Below, one piece after another: positions 10,204 through 21,580 of a DNA stretch of 64,000 nucleotides. A model generated the notes under the pieces. That model had not been told where the DNA came from, searched no databases, and saw nothing but the letters and a program-made list of their open reading frames with translations. The translations under genes were made by a program, and so were the position numbers. The stretch is taken from assembly GCA_001972305.1 (NCBI GenBank), contig BDDD01001451.1, forward strand, positions 62,001 through 126,000, written 5' to 3'. This stretch comes from Cephalotus follicularis (taxonomy: Eukaryota > Streptophyta > Magnoliopsida > Oxalidales > Cephalotaceae). The first letter of the stretch is position 1; the number at the start of each line of letters is the position of its first letter.

Positions 10204-12066
10204 CTAAGTCTCTTGAGGAGAAGCTTCTTGATCTTCCTCGGGCAAAGCAGCGGAGGAAAATCTCGGACCATCCACGGGCAAGGGAGTGTTGAAGGGATCG
10301 ATGATTGAAGGTTGAGGAGCCGTAAGATTCAAAGAGGGGTCCAAGGCAGGATCAGAGGGCAAAATTACCAAGTCTGGCATCCCAGATCTTGTTTCCTCAT
10401 CCTCTTGAGCGGACAAAGCTCCCTTCTCGAGAGCAAGCCTAAACTTCTTCTCCTCTTCATCGACCCCTTCAGGATAGAAGTCAAAGGCATCGATAGCCGG
10501 ACCATACACCACCCCATCCAGAGGAACCTCAGGATAAAGAGAAGAAACCTAGTTCTTGCAAGTGTAGAAGCCCCGACGAAAGTATTCGGCGGCTTCCTCA
10601 AACACTGCCTCCTCAAAATCTGGTGAAGCCTTGAACTCCTCCACGGAGGATTTCATCAGTGTTTAGAACTCGTCTGAGAACTTGAACTCCGTCAAGGCCT
10701 TGTTCGCTGTCCTCTTCAACAAAGTTTCGTCCCTCTACCTTTGTTGGACGAGCTTTGCCTCAAACTCATGGAACCTCTTCCAGGTGCGAGCAAGCTCCTT
10801 ATTCAGAGCCTCTCTCTTCGTTCTCTCCTCCTCCAAGTCTTCAACAACCTATTTCTTCTCCTCGACAAGAGACTTCTGAGCCTCGAGGACTTCATCCAAT
10901 TGAGCCTTTGCAGAGCAGGCAGTCTCCTCCAACACTGCCATGTCTGCCCTTAGCTTCGCATCCCTGGCAAGAATGGCAGAGAAGTTCTCCACTAGCAGTT
11001 GAGTATTGTTCAGAGTCTGTCAGAGGAACATACATGTCAGAGGAACATACATATCAAAGGAATGTATATAGGAATTTCAGAAAGGAAATGGAAGAAATCT
11101 CTTACCGTAAGGTTGCTTTGAAGACACTGGGTCACCAGTTCCTCATTGGTCCAGTCTTTCCTCGCCAACATCTCATTGGGAAAGAAGACTAGTTGGCTGA
11201 CAGCTTCAGGAACCCCGGGAGCATTTAGATGTATCCTGGAACTGTCAAAGGAGTTCAGTTCACGGAGCATGTTCTCAACATCTCGTATGGGGGTAGCAAA
11301 ATTGGGTCCTGAGGACTTTCACCAAGAGCGGGGACCTCCTCGGTGCCCTTTCCTTTTCTACTTCTCTTCTTCAGAGGCTCATGGACCTCACTGGGGGAAC
11401 TTTCCTCAATGGGCCTCTTGCCCCCAGTGCTCCTCTTCTCAGCAGCTCCCCTAGTAGTTTCAAGAGTTTGTGTTCTCTGCCTCGACCCCTGGACCTCGGC
11501 AGGCTTTCCTTTATGTTTTGAGCCTTCTGCAGCCAGCTTCTTTTTGTCAGTGGCCTTCAGGATGTCAAAAAAGACTCAACGAGGAGCCATTGCTGAAAGA
11601 AGTCACAAGAAAATAAAACAGTCAGAGATGAAATAAGAATTGGCAGAAGTAAAGCTAAAGGAGGAGATGGAGGCTTAATACAGCTTTCCCCCGGCTCATC
11701 AGACGAGGATCTATCCTGCGTTCTCTCTCCCTGGGTGTCTGCCCCCTCTAAGGGGTCATCATAATCGTCCCAGTGGGGAATTTGGCCAGGAATCATGCTC
11801 AACCCAACACGAAACAGACAACCCTCAAGCACCATGGAGCTTGCCTCCTCGATTTCCAAGGCCAAGAGCTTGCCGAGGTCCACTTTCTCTCTTGAGGACA
11901 TGTGAGACCTCTTATTCAGAAGCGGTGTATCCAATGTATCACACCAGCATGGGGCAGTGAACTCAGGATGATTCTTTATCAAGAAATACCTCCCTCTCTA
12001 GTTCTTAATGGATTTGGTAGGCTTTATCAGCAGTTTCTTGGCGTTGGGGCGGGATTTGAAGAAGTA
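10204..12066 (-). pseudogene. Tat antisense ORF (Transposase_28-like), element A
   Basis: Antisense to element A. The right part encodes the conserved 'YFLIKNHPEF...CDTLDT' to 'LGKLLALEIEEASSMVLE' region, alignable by eye with the antisense ORFs of E and F and with the plant family called putative gypsy-type transposon protein (Transposase_28). Two intron-like gaps with GT/AG ends lie at 11681-11593 and 11105-11017 (89 nt each), at the same positions as in E and F. The end is acidic and Pro/Ser-rich. The 5' part is missing where T1 begins. Function is unknown; such antisense ORFs are established for Tat relatives (Grande gene23, Retand). Several breaks. Confidence 0.7.
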
Positions 12067-14117
12067 TCCACTCTTGACTGGGATACAAATCCTATTTCTG
12101 TATCTTAATAATCCATATACAGATAGAGAGAAATCGGGTTTTAAACCCCCATCAATAGCAGTAGCTACTTTCTTCAATTCCATGTCCACAATCTGAACAT
12201 CTCTAATCTGGTCAAGCAATGCAGGTTGCACCTGTATATGAGAAAGAGTCATACAAGACAACTTGCGACTCAATGCATCTGCAACAACATTTGCTTTTCT
12301 CGGATGATATTCAATGTCACAGTCATAATCATTAAGAAGTTCAAACCGCCTTCTCTGTCTCATGTTCAAATCTTTCTGTGAAAAGAGATATCTCAAACTC
12401 TTATGGTCGGTAAAAACTGTGAACTTGGTCCCATAAAGGTAAGGGCGCCATTTTCCAAGAGCAAAGACGATGGCCGCCAACTCCAAGTCGTGCACTGGGT
12501 AGTTTTCTTCATGTGGTTTGATCTTTCTCGATACATACGCTATTACTTTGCCATATTGCATAAGGACGCAACCGAGACATTTCCCGGAAGCATCGGTATA
12601 TACAACAAAGTCCTCATTCCCGTATGGCAAGGCTAGAACGGGAGCGAAAACCAATCTATTTTTCAACTCTTGAAAACTTCTTTCATAATCACAATCCCAT
12701 ACAAAAGCAACATTCTTCTGTGTCAATCTAGTCAATGGTGTAGCAATTCGGGAAAATCCCTCAACAAACTGACGATATAACCCAAGAAGCTATGGACTTT
12801 GGAAGCATTCGTCGGTTGTTTCCAATCTTTCACTGTCTCTACCTTCGATGGATCCACTGATAACCCGTCTCCAGAAACAATGTGCCCAAGAAAAGCAACC
12901 TCCGATAACCAAAATTCGCACTTGTCGAATTTGGCATACAATCGATGATCCCTCAATGTCTGCAATACAATGTAGAGGTACTGGGCATGCTCCTCATCGG
13001 TCTTGGAATAGACCGAGAGGTCATCAATGAAAACCATAATAAATTGGTCTAAGTACTATCTGAACACTCAGTTCATCAGGTCCATGAAAGCTGTGGGAGC
13101 ATTAGTTACACCAAAAGGCATAACTAGAAACTCATAATGGCCATATTGCGATCAGAAAGCAGTTTTTGGAATGTCCTCATGTCTAACGTTCAGTTGGTGG
13201 TAGCCCGATCTCAAGTCGAGCTTAGAAAACACTGTCGCTCCTCTAAGATGATCGAACAACTCATCAATGTGTGGTAGAGGGTACTTATTCTTTACTGTAA
13301 CTTTACTGAGTTGTCGATAGTCAATACACATACGGAGCGATCCATCTTTCTTCTTGACAAAAAGAATAGGTGCTCCCTAGGGTGAAGCACTAGGTCTTAT
13401 AAAACCTTTGTCCAGAAGATTCTATAACTGTATCTTTAACTCTTTCAATTGTATCGGTGCCATTCGGTACGGTGCTCAAGAAATCGTTACAGTTCTTGGT
13501 ATCAAATCAAACACAAATTCTATCTCTCTGTCTGGCGTTAACAAAGTCAAATCCTAAGGAAAAACATCTCCGAACTCGTAAACCACTGGAATATCTTCCA
13601 GTTTCAGCCGCCATGTATCTGTATCGAGCACGTGTGCCAGAAACCCCCGGCATCCCTATCGTAACAATCTGTCCGCATGCAAGGCCGAAATCATCGAAAC
13701 AAACGATGGCTCTAAGGTGCCTAGAAATAAAAAAGGTGATCATCCCGGAGGACTGAAAACCACTACTTTTCAATGACAATACACCTGAGCAAAGCTAACA
13801 GACAACCAATCCATGCCCAGAATCATATCTAGGCTATCCATCGGTAAAACAATAAGATCGGCTAACAAGCAACGATCATCAATTTCTACAATACAATCTC
13901 TACACACTCGATCGGTGGTCGCTGACTCACCGAGAGGTGTGGATACCTCCATCAAAAGGGGAAGGTACTCAGGCCTCAAACCAACATGAGAAACAAAATG
14001 AAATGCAATGAATGAATGGGATGAACTCGGATCAATAAGAACCCGTGCTGGAAGCTGAAAGAGTCGAATAGTACCTCCAATCACAACATCAGACCCTGCT
14101 GCAGCACTCGGATCCAT
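12067..14117 (-). pseudogene. pol: Chromovirus T1 pol: protease, RT, RNase H
   Basis: Read on the minus strand. Protease: 'VLIDPSSSHSFI' (active-site region of the gypsy type, D-S-S in place of D-S-G) through 'DMILGMDWLS'. RT: the '[13 protein letters not shown]' block is the catalytic YxDD-type motif in its F-I-D-D form, followed by '[23 protein letters not shown]'. RNase H: '[17 protein letters not shown]', '[15 protein letters not shown]' and '[20 protein letters not shown]', ending with 'VVADALSRK'. These enzymes copy the RNA genome into DNA. Multiple breaks; not functional. Confidence 0.75.
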
Positions 14118-14132
14118 AGCAAAAACTCTAGC

Positions 14133-15330
14133 CTAAATTGTTGGAGTAGAACTCATAGGCTGTTTCCCTCTGAATTGCGAAGTCCCACGGGAAGAAGACG
14201 GTACACTGGTAGTCGGTCCCTGTGAAGGTGGTGACCACTGTGTCTGATTTACTCCTCTAGGACGAGAACTCCGAGGACAATCTCTGGAAATATGGTCGGA
14301 ACCACCACAAACCAAGCAATGGCCCAAAAACCATTTACAATTATCAGAAGATCTAGAAGGTGTACTCTGGCTAGGTACTGAAGATCGGCCTCCATGGCGT
14401 GCGTTCCTTGATCTGTTTCTCCTTTGAGAACGGGACTTGTTCCCGCTACCCTGACTGCTACCATGAGAACCAAGAGATTGACTACTATCCGTCTTCTGCG
14501 ATTTAGCACTGCCACTATCACTGCCACTCTGCCAAACAGAAGGAGTAGGCCTGGTGCGGGCTCTATCTCTCATCTGCCTAGCCTCCATTGCAATATCCTA
14601 AGGCTGCATAGCTCAGGAAGAAATATTTGATATGGAGGTCAATCCCACAGGAGTCAACTGCCTCCTCAAGTCCAATCTCAGTCCCCTAAGGAACTTCTTC
14701 GCTCTACACTCTTGGCCTTCCACTAAGTATGGGGCAGATCAGGCTAGCTGCATGAATCTCACCTCATACTCAGCAACTGTCATACTTCCCTAAACCAAAT
14801 TGACAAATTCAATCTCTCTTCTGTTTGTTTCTACCTGAGGGTAGTACCTTGCATTGAATTCTCTCTTGAAGGCATCCCAAGAGCGGGCTGTACCATTCCT
14901 TGTCCAATATGTGTTCACCATAGCCCACCAGTGCTCGGCTTCTCCTTGCAGCATATACACTGCCAAAACAGTTTCTGTTCATCATCACATCGCATCACCT
15001 CAAAGATCTTTTCCAATTGAGCTAGCCAAGACTCAACAAGAGTAGGATCGGGGAGCCCTACAAATACGGGAGGCTGGAACTTTAGGAAACGACCCAACAT
15101 GTCTTCCCTCCTTGGTCTACGTTCCACTTGAGCATGTTGGCATCCCATCAGAGTATGCATCTGTGCCATAGTGGCACATAACTGTCACCAAACCTCAGGA
15201 TCAGCCCCGACTGGTGGAGTATTAGGACCATACTCTGGAAAAACATTACCGGGTGCCGGTTCATTAACAATAGGAGCAGGAGCATTCCTTCCACCTCGAC
15301 GGCCACGCCTTCCGCTATTGTTCATCGCTA
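14133..15330 (-). pseudogene. gag: Chromovirus T1 gag
   Basis: Sense start near 15330 (MNNSGRRGRRGG...). The region shows 'FLKFQPPVFVGLPDPTLVESWLAQLEKIFEVMRC', the typical Del/Tekay retrotransposon-gag core. A Ser/Arg/Gln-rich linker follows, then a single CCHC zinc knuckle, CLVCGGSDHISRDC (about 14270-14320), for binding genomic RNA. Order and spacing agree with the gag of element C, although C has a different knuckle pattern. Several breaks. Confidence 0.7.
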
Positions 15331-16214
15331 TAGAGGACAACAATAGGATGATCAGATACAATCTCTTTCAATTCCAATATCAATCTCTTTTCTATTAATC
15401 AATAGCATGAATAAGCGAGAACATACATCATGCAAATCCATTCAGTCAAACTCAATCAACGCATTAATATACTTAGCTACCAGGTCAACCAATGTCTCTG
15501 ATACCATTCTGTAACACCCACGCCCGGAGGACAGACACATTGCATTACTCTTAATCCAATATACAATACAATGGTCAGGACTAGCAATATAAAAATGAGG
15601 AAAACTAAAAACTTTATAATACATGTCATTGTGCGGAAGATACAATACAATAATCCATCCATGCAATACCATACAATACAATTTCTGTTGCAATACTATG
15701 CCAGTCATTTCATTTCAATGCATTTTCAATACCATACTCGTCATCAGTCTCATTGGTACAATCTATAATCCAAGCTCTATCACTTCAAACGGTCATGCGG
15801 TCGCACCGAATCTTCAATCCTTCTGTCCGCATGCAGCGTGTATGCATGTACAATGTGCAATATCGGTGACAGTTTATACAATATCAATGTGCAGTGTACA
15901 ATATCAATGCATGATATGGCAAATGCATGCATACAATTGGTAATCTGACTATCCATATGACACTGGCCCATAACAGAGCATATGAATAGGATCTATAATA
16001 ATCAATCAATAGCAGACACTCGGTGGTGGTGTATAAAACACCCAATCAATAAATCATATCCTATAGAGCATGTGACCTCGGGTCAGTACAATGTCAATCA
16101 ATGGTAATGATCAATCTCACGGAAGGTAGTCCTTCGAAAAAGGTGGGAGATCTATCTACTGTTCTCAGACTGATCAGGTCTAGAACTCGTAGATCTTCCA
16201 ACCTATGTCTCGGT

Positions 16215-16310
16215 CGGTACGGTAAGCTCAACCATAAAGGGAGCAATCGGTAAGCTCGACCGTCAGGGAGCAATAATCGGTAAGCTCGACCATAAAGGGA
16301 GCAATAAACA
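16215..16310 (-). repeat. Short tandem repeat in the T1 LTR
   Basis: Three successive units with the order CGGTAAGCTC(G/A)ACC, a variable short spacer, AGGGAGCAAT. The period is roughly 30 to 40 bp. It lies in the transcribed leader part of the LTR. Confidence 0.75.
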
Positions 16311-17651
16311 ATACTGCTCGTCAGCAGGTCAATACAACAAATGAAACGATCGACGAAATAGGTGGACAGAGTCGACAGCCTAACATGCCGATACGAATCA
16401 TAAGATCGCTCTATAGAATCCAAACAATACAATCAATCTGTTAGTACAATGCCAATAAGTGGTGATGCCTAATGGAGAAATGGGAAAATGCGTCCAACAT
16501 TCCGAACTTAGACTCACAATACTTATGGCTCAATCAATCAATCAATCAATCGATCAATAGCCAATAGATGGTGACAGTCAAATAATGAGATAGGAAAGAA
16601 CATCTATCTGGTCAAAGAAAGTCACTGGGCCATCGCCTATGGCTCAAGCTGTCACTCTATCAATTTATCAATTCAATCTTTGAAAACCATGTAAAACTGT
16701 GTTTCAAACGCTTGAATACCTCAAGTGAGGCTCCGGTCAAGCGGCAATGTGAAAAGGAGTTAAAAACTAGCTTTAAAACAGTTAAAAGTTCTATTCAGCC
16801 CGATAGGCGTCGATGTCCTTGGCCATAGACATCGATGCGTATCAGGGCATTCCTTTAAAACGGTGGAAAGACATCGACGCATTTGAAAGACATCGATGTC
16901 TATCCCTATTTGTATAAAACTCTGGCCAAAGGCGTCGATGTCCTTGGACAAAGACGTCAACGCGATTCAATAAAAACAGCCTGGGAATGCGCATCGATGT
17001 TCAACATCGATGCCTTCCCTGGAGAAGAGAAATTACAAGGCAAAGAAGTTGATGTCTTTGCTATAGAATCAAAGATGCTGTATTCTAAAGCAAAAGACAT
17101 TGATGTCCATGGGCTGGGGATCGATGTCTTTGCTGGGCATGGTCGATTTTTGTGCAGAAAACTAGCAAATCTCAAGTCAAAATCCATTTAAAACCCATTC
17201 TTTGAAAACTAAGGGTTAAAATCATTCTTTTAGGGTTAGTAAAACTAGTTACAACCTTCAATTTTCAGTTTCAATCTTCCTAGATCAGTTAGATAAAGGA
17301 AATCAATAAAAACCCTAGTTTCACAATTCAATGCAATACAATCATTCAATCAATCATGCAATTCAATTAATCAGTCAATTAAGCAATATGCAATACAAGT
17401 AGAGAAGTCCTACCTATAATTGAAGCTTTAACAGTTGAGCTAACGATCGATCAAAGGCAAAAAACACTCAAGAATCGGCTGCTATATTGTTCAACCCGCA
17501 AGAAGGAGACTTGCAATTACTATCGTTGTGATTGAGAAGACAATTTTGGAGCTGCTATACGATGAGGGAGGCTTCTGGCTGGGAGAGAGAGGAGGAGAAG
17601 GATAGAGAGAGGGAGAAGAATGAGAAATGAGAGAATGAGAGTAAAGAATTG

Positions 17652-17661
17652 ACTTATATAG
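17652..17661 (-). promoter_or_regulatory. TATA box of the T1 LTR
   Basis: The minus strand reads CTATATAAG, followed downstream by a long CT-rich stretch (about 17640-17540) as in many plant transcript leaders. It places the transcription start about 200 bp inside the LTR and makes the RNA leader within the LTR about 2.1 kb long. Confidence 0.5.
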
Positions 17662-17864
17662 TCAATTCTGTCGATTCTCTGAAATTCAGCCCAAAATCCA
17701 GACTATACATGCATATAATCAAAACGATAACAATAGGTATAGGAATACCTCAATTCAATACAGTACAATATAGTTCAATACGGTACAATACGGTACAGTA
17801 TTTGCATAAACAGTGTTCAACAGTACAAAAAGAGAATTCGGGTCGTTACACTATATATTCTCAA

Positions 17865-18316
17865 GGGAGTGGCTTTCTTCAATTTCCCTAAAAAAAATCA
17901 TGATTATAGTATTTTTTAAATTCAATCATTAAATTTGAAGTTCTATCATTATAGATCATGCATGTAAATTTTTAAATCAATGAAATTTATAAATATTTTT
18001 TTAAACATGATAATCTTTTGTTGTATATAAATAATTTACAGAACAGTAACATTTTGTACGCGGATATGAACTATATATTATTTTGAATATACTAGTCTTT
18101 TGTTGTATATAAATAATTTATTGAACGGTTAAATTTTGTATGTAGAAATGAACTAGTTAAAGATGTTTGATTGATTTGAAAATTTGTTTGCTTAATCTAT
18201 ATTGATAGAATATCAAATCTAACGGTTCGATTTAAAAAAACCTTAATCACAAATCTGTTTTTTTAAAGGAAAAGGACTGATTCGGTTCTTTAAAGAATTG
18301 GACCGAAGTCACTCCC
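17865..18316. mobile_element. Mutator-type MITE with 9-bp target duplication
   Basis: Terminal inverted repeats begin GGGAGTGGCTT on the left and, inverted, GGGAGTGACTT on the right. A perfect 9-bp duplication TATTCTCAA flanks it (17856-17864 and 18317-18325); 9 bp is the signature length of Mutator-like elements. The 452-bp body is AT-rich with no coding sequence, and contains two similar 'cttttgttgtatataaataattta' segments. A perfect inner palindrome-like TTCTTTAAAGAA lies near its right end. A diverged relative lies at about 5955-6287. Confidence 0.85.
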
Positions 18317-18386
18317 TATTCTCAAATGTGTATTACTTTCAATTATACTGGTTCCAATCTTCATTGTAAAACTATTTTTAATCGAT

Positions 18387-18726
18387 GAGTGCTAAAGACA
18401 CTCTTTTCTATTAGTCACTGGAAGATATATATTTTTCATATATAATCGGTGAATATGATCTACTAATTGTATAGGTTAAGCATGCAAATTTTCAAGGCAT
18501 TCGAAGATCTATAAGTATGCTATTGAATAATTAATTCTTTAATGGTATATCTAAAAATTATATAACGGTCGAATTTGTTATGCGTAAATACTATACCTAT
18601 AGATATTCGAATGACTTAAAAATTGACATACATGATCTACCAAAATAATATATCATATTCACTAGTTGGATATGAAAAATAAAAATCATACATTAATTTA
18701 TAAAAGAGAGTGCCATTAAAAGTGTT
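18387..18726. mobile_element. MITE-like unit with imperfect terminal repeats
   Basis: The left end GAGTGCTAAAGACACTCTTTT and the inverted right end (about 18726 leftward: GAACACTTTTAATGGCACTC) form an imperfect terminal inverted repeat of about 20 bp. The body is AT-rich and noncoding. It resembles the common plant 'gagtg...cactc' small elements. No target duplication could be fixed by eye. Confidence 0.45.
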
Positions 18727-18958
18727 CTTGGATAGTAACCCTATCACTATTCTTTTTTATCATTATGTGTATTAGCACATGATGATGGTGTGTATCACAT
18801 GATGTGCTATTGTAGTATTGAGTATTATTTTTATTGTGCATGTGTGTGTACGAGAGAAAAGGACATATGTACTATTTTTGAGTGATTGTGTGCTAGTATT
18901 AGAGATTTAAGTTTTCAAACACAAAATTTTCTTCATTCTTATGTTTTTTATTTGATCA

Positions 18959-19435
18959 TGTTGATGCAAAAATCCTTCCTCAACAGTACCCCATGTGTAA
19001 GGGCTTGATTTGTTGAAGGAAACGCTAAGATATGCCCGAAAAGAAGGTTGGAATGGTGGCGTATATTCCCTCCACCGGATTTGGCGCCAGTATTCCTATT
19101 AAGCGCGATTCTTTGAGCTGGTAACGCCTGATCACGTGTTTAGGGCTCTGGTGAACATCTGGCCTCATGACCCGAGGATACGTGGCAGGGCTCTTTTGAT
19201 AGAATTTTTTCCGTATCATATGCCCTCTGGTCCTTCTTCTCTGGCCATGGCAGAGGAGGAGAAGCAGACCTGGGAGATATGGCCTAGAGCTGAATTTAAA
19301 CTAGCTGAGTAAAAAAGGCAGGGAACACTTGTGGCTTTGAGCGGGGCCTTGCCGTTCATAAATATGATAGACCCAATCTTCAGTTGGGCCCAGCCTTGCA
19401 GTCCAAACCAAATATTGAAAAGTCATGATATGACA
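18959..19435 (-). repeat. 3' LTR of Tat element E
   Basis: Plus-strand ends TGTTGATGCAAAAATCC and GTCATGATATGACA; 477 bp. The left part matches the inverted end of element F's LTR (CTGTTGAGG, GGCGCCAAATCCGGTGGA words). It is shorter than F's 687 bp LTR. The neighbouring purine-rich tract on the minus strand supports its being the 3' LTR. Confidence 0.7.
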
Positions 19436-19622
19436 ATTGTCCTCTTTGCGCCATAATACCTTTAATTAATTTCCATCATTACGCCAAAGTTGAAGGGTTT
19501 TGCACGCTTGACGCATCAGTGCCCGCGCAGAAACCCTGTGTTACCCACCCCTGATTTGACAGGGTGATCTCCACCGTTGAGATCAAAAGAGATCTAAAGG
19601 TCTGGATACAACCCAAGGCACT

Positions 19623-19632
19623 TTAAATACCC
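19623..19632 (+). promoter_or_regulatory. TATA-like box of the antisense ORF, element E
   Basis: TTTAAATACC lies about 190 bp before the ATG near 19815, followed by a CT-rich leader. Element F has a similar CATTTAAAAG word at about the same distance from its antisense ORF, outside the LTR. This suggests that the antisense gene has its own promoter. Confidence 0.45.
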
Positions 19633-20781
19633 CCCTTTTCTTGGGAGAAGGTTCTTTACGCTTCCTTGCTTTTCAGAACTCTAGATCTCTGTGAGTCTCT
19701 TGCTCTCCTAATCTTCAAGCTCGTCTTCTTCGTTCTCCCCTTCGTCCAAGTTCTCAGGTGCTTAGATTTCTTCATTTTGTTCTTATTTTTTGTTTGAGTT
19801 ACCCAAAATTTCACATGTCCGCTGCATCATCGTCTTCCTCTCTCTCTGAAAATGCCATGGCCAGAACCAAGCAAACCAAAAGGATGATTAGACGTCTTGA
19901 GGTGGTAGCTCAAGCGTCTGCGGGGGTCGTCATCGCTAAGCATTCTCGCAATGTTGAGGTGGAGAAAGAGGCCACTGCTACCGGGGCTCCCACAGTCGCG
20001 TCCTCAGGGGCTGGGGTCCAAGTCTTTAGGATCCACTTTGACCAGACCAAGATGCGCCCAAAGAAGCTTGCGGAGCTAGTCAAAGAGTACTCCATCCCTG
20101 GCAGCCTGGACTTGGAGATCCCAGCCAACCCCATGACGGTCACGGAGAGCCAGCCTCGCTACTTTGTGGTGTTCCAGGATGCCTTGGAGCATGGATTGAG
20201 GCTTCCTCTGTCGCCTTTCGCCATTACCATCCTTAGGCACTACCAGATCCACCCGTCACTACTTCAAGCCCAGTCCTAGGGATTTATTATTGGCTTCCTG
20301 GTGAGGTGCCTTGAGGCAGGGGTGACAGCCACAGTGAGGCTGTTCAAAGAATTTCACACCCTAACTTCCTCCCCAAAAAAGCGTGGCCTCTACTTCAAGC
20401 CTCGCGCGGGCCATAACAAACTGTTGGCGGAGAACACCAAGACCGTCAAAAGCTGGAGGGAGAAGTACTTCATGGTCAAGAATCTCCCCGGCTTCACACC
20501 TTGCCCATGGAGAGACACCCTAGATACCGTGCATCTTAACCAAAGGATGTTTTTGTCCAGGGAAGAGAGGGCCGACCTGGGGATGCTTCTGGCACTTGCT
20601 CCTGAGGATGTGCTCGTGGTAGTCTTTGAAGTTCGCCTGCGAAGTCTTGGGCTAAGCATGCCAACAGGCCGTAGGGCTGGCCTGGACCTGGCTGAGGAGA
20701 TTCCTAGGGAGGTTGAGAGAGGAAGAAACTTGGATGCCAAATATGGACCTACCTCCTCGGTAACTGTCCAAGGAGAGAGCT

Positions 20782-20870
20782 GTATTATGCTTTCCTTTGG
20801 ATCATTTTCAATTTTCCTTCATTCTTTGCTTTTGAAGTTTTTCTAACCATTTTTTTTCTATTATGCGCAG
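20782..20870 (+). other. Intron-like gap 1 of the antisense ORF
   Basis: Starts GTATTATGC after AGAGAGCT and ends with a T-rich tract and GCGCAG before TGATGGC. The same place in A (11681-11593) and F (53392-53289) has GTATTAAGC / GTATAAAGC starts, TTTCAG / TTGCAG ends, and is followed by a CAATGGC(T/C) word. Same position, similar ends and variable interior argue for a true spliceosomal intron. Confidence 0.6.
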
Positions 20871-21505
20871 TGATGGCATCTTGGGACTCTGCCATGGACC
20901 TCGTCAGGGCTGGTCGTGACCAAGCCCGGGCTGCTGACCCCGAGGAGCGGGAGTGAGAGGCTCTTAAGAGGCAAAGGGCTTTGGAAAAGTCCAGAGTAGA
21001 AGTAGAGAAGAGGAAAGCAGCTAGGTAGGCCGCCTACCAGACCAGACTTAAGGGGCTATCTCGGGCCCTATCTGAGGAGGCTGGGCAAGGGGCCGAGGAG
21101 ACTGATGTTGATAATACCATGGTGAGTGGGGACAGGGAGGCCGCAGAGGCCAGTGCTGCGGAGGCCCGGGCTTCTAAGGTCAGGGAGGAGATTGCTCTGG
21201 GGAAGAGGACTGCTAATGCTGATCCTGCTCGTCCTTCAAAATGGCAGAGGCTAGAGGTGGGGGATGCACCTCAAGATGAAATCAATAAGGTGCTCTCCTA
21301 TGACCCCAACCTCCCATGTCCTTCTGAGGAGCTCGGGCAAGTGATGGGGATCCTCAAAGAACTGGGCAAATCTGGTGTTTGTCTAAAAATGCCCGGGGTG
21401 GCCGTTGAACTCGGCAAGGCGGGCCTCTTTCCCCATGAGGTGATGGTGAGGGATAATTGGTCCGTTGGTCAAATCTGGACCAACCTCTTCCAGTGCTGTC
21501 TCAGG

Positions 21506-21580
21506 GTCTGTATGCTCTTCCCAAATTTCTCATTTGAACAAAGTTTTTGATTGTTTCTAAACCTTTCATTTCCGTTTCAG
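21506..21580 (+). other. Intron-like gap 2 of the antisense ORF
   Basis: Starts GTCTGTATG after CTCAGG and ends TTTCCGTTTCAG before GCCATGG. Equivalent gaps lie in F (52789-52718, GTAAGTG...TGGCAG) and A (11105-11017, GTAAGAG...TGACAG). The donor words in F and A are better than in E. Confidence 0.6.

Larger units (their letters stand above)
6339..12066 (+). mobile_element. Ty3/gypsy Tat-lineage element A (partial)
   Basis: Plus-strand Tat-type element. Parts seen in order: 5' LTR (6339-7164), primer-site region, gag (7212-9009), a short tail of pol, a 3' noncoding stretch with two repeat modules, and an antisense ORF (12066-10204). No protease, RT, RNase H or integrase core is recognisable, so this copy is a pol-poor derivative. 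It ends on the right where chromovirus T1 begins, and no 3' LTR is visible. It is broken in several places and old; with one LTR it cannot be dated. Confidence 0.8.
12067..17850 (-). mobile_element. Ty3/gypsy chromovirus T1 (Tekay/Del type), partial
   Basis: Minus-strand gypsy element. In sense order: 5' LTR (17850-15510), primer site, gag (about 15330-14133), protease (about 14117-13770), RT and RNase H (about 13500-12070). Integrase, chromodomain and 3' LTR are not seen; the left side joins directly to the antisense ORF of element A. The Del/Tekay call follows from the protease words 'ILGMDWLS' and 'VLIDPSSSHSFI' and the RNase H style. Broken in many places (roughly eight or more). Cannot be dated by LTR comparison. 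Confidence 0.8.
15510..17850 (-). repeat. 5' LTR of chromovirus T1
   Basis: A 2341-bp LTR with plus-strand ends TGTAACACCC and GGGTCGTTACA. The primer site TGGTATCAGAGAC lies next to it on the minus strand (15494-15506). Inside, from the sense side: a TATA box (CTATATAAG, near 17652-17661) followed by a CT-rich leader (about 17540-17640), a cluster of ATCGAT/GTCGAT palindromes (16801-17140), a 'caatcaat' run, and a threefold 33-45-bp tandem repeat containing GGTAAGCTCGACC (about 16215-16310). Confidence 0.85.

Noticed and set aside
19857-19890. A histone H3 pseudogene
   Set aside because: Similarity stops after ARTKQT; the sequence then follows the Transposase_28-like family and not H3.
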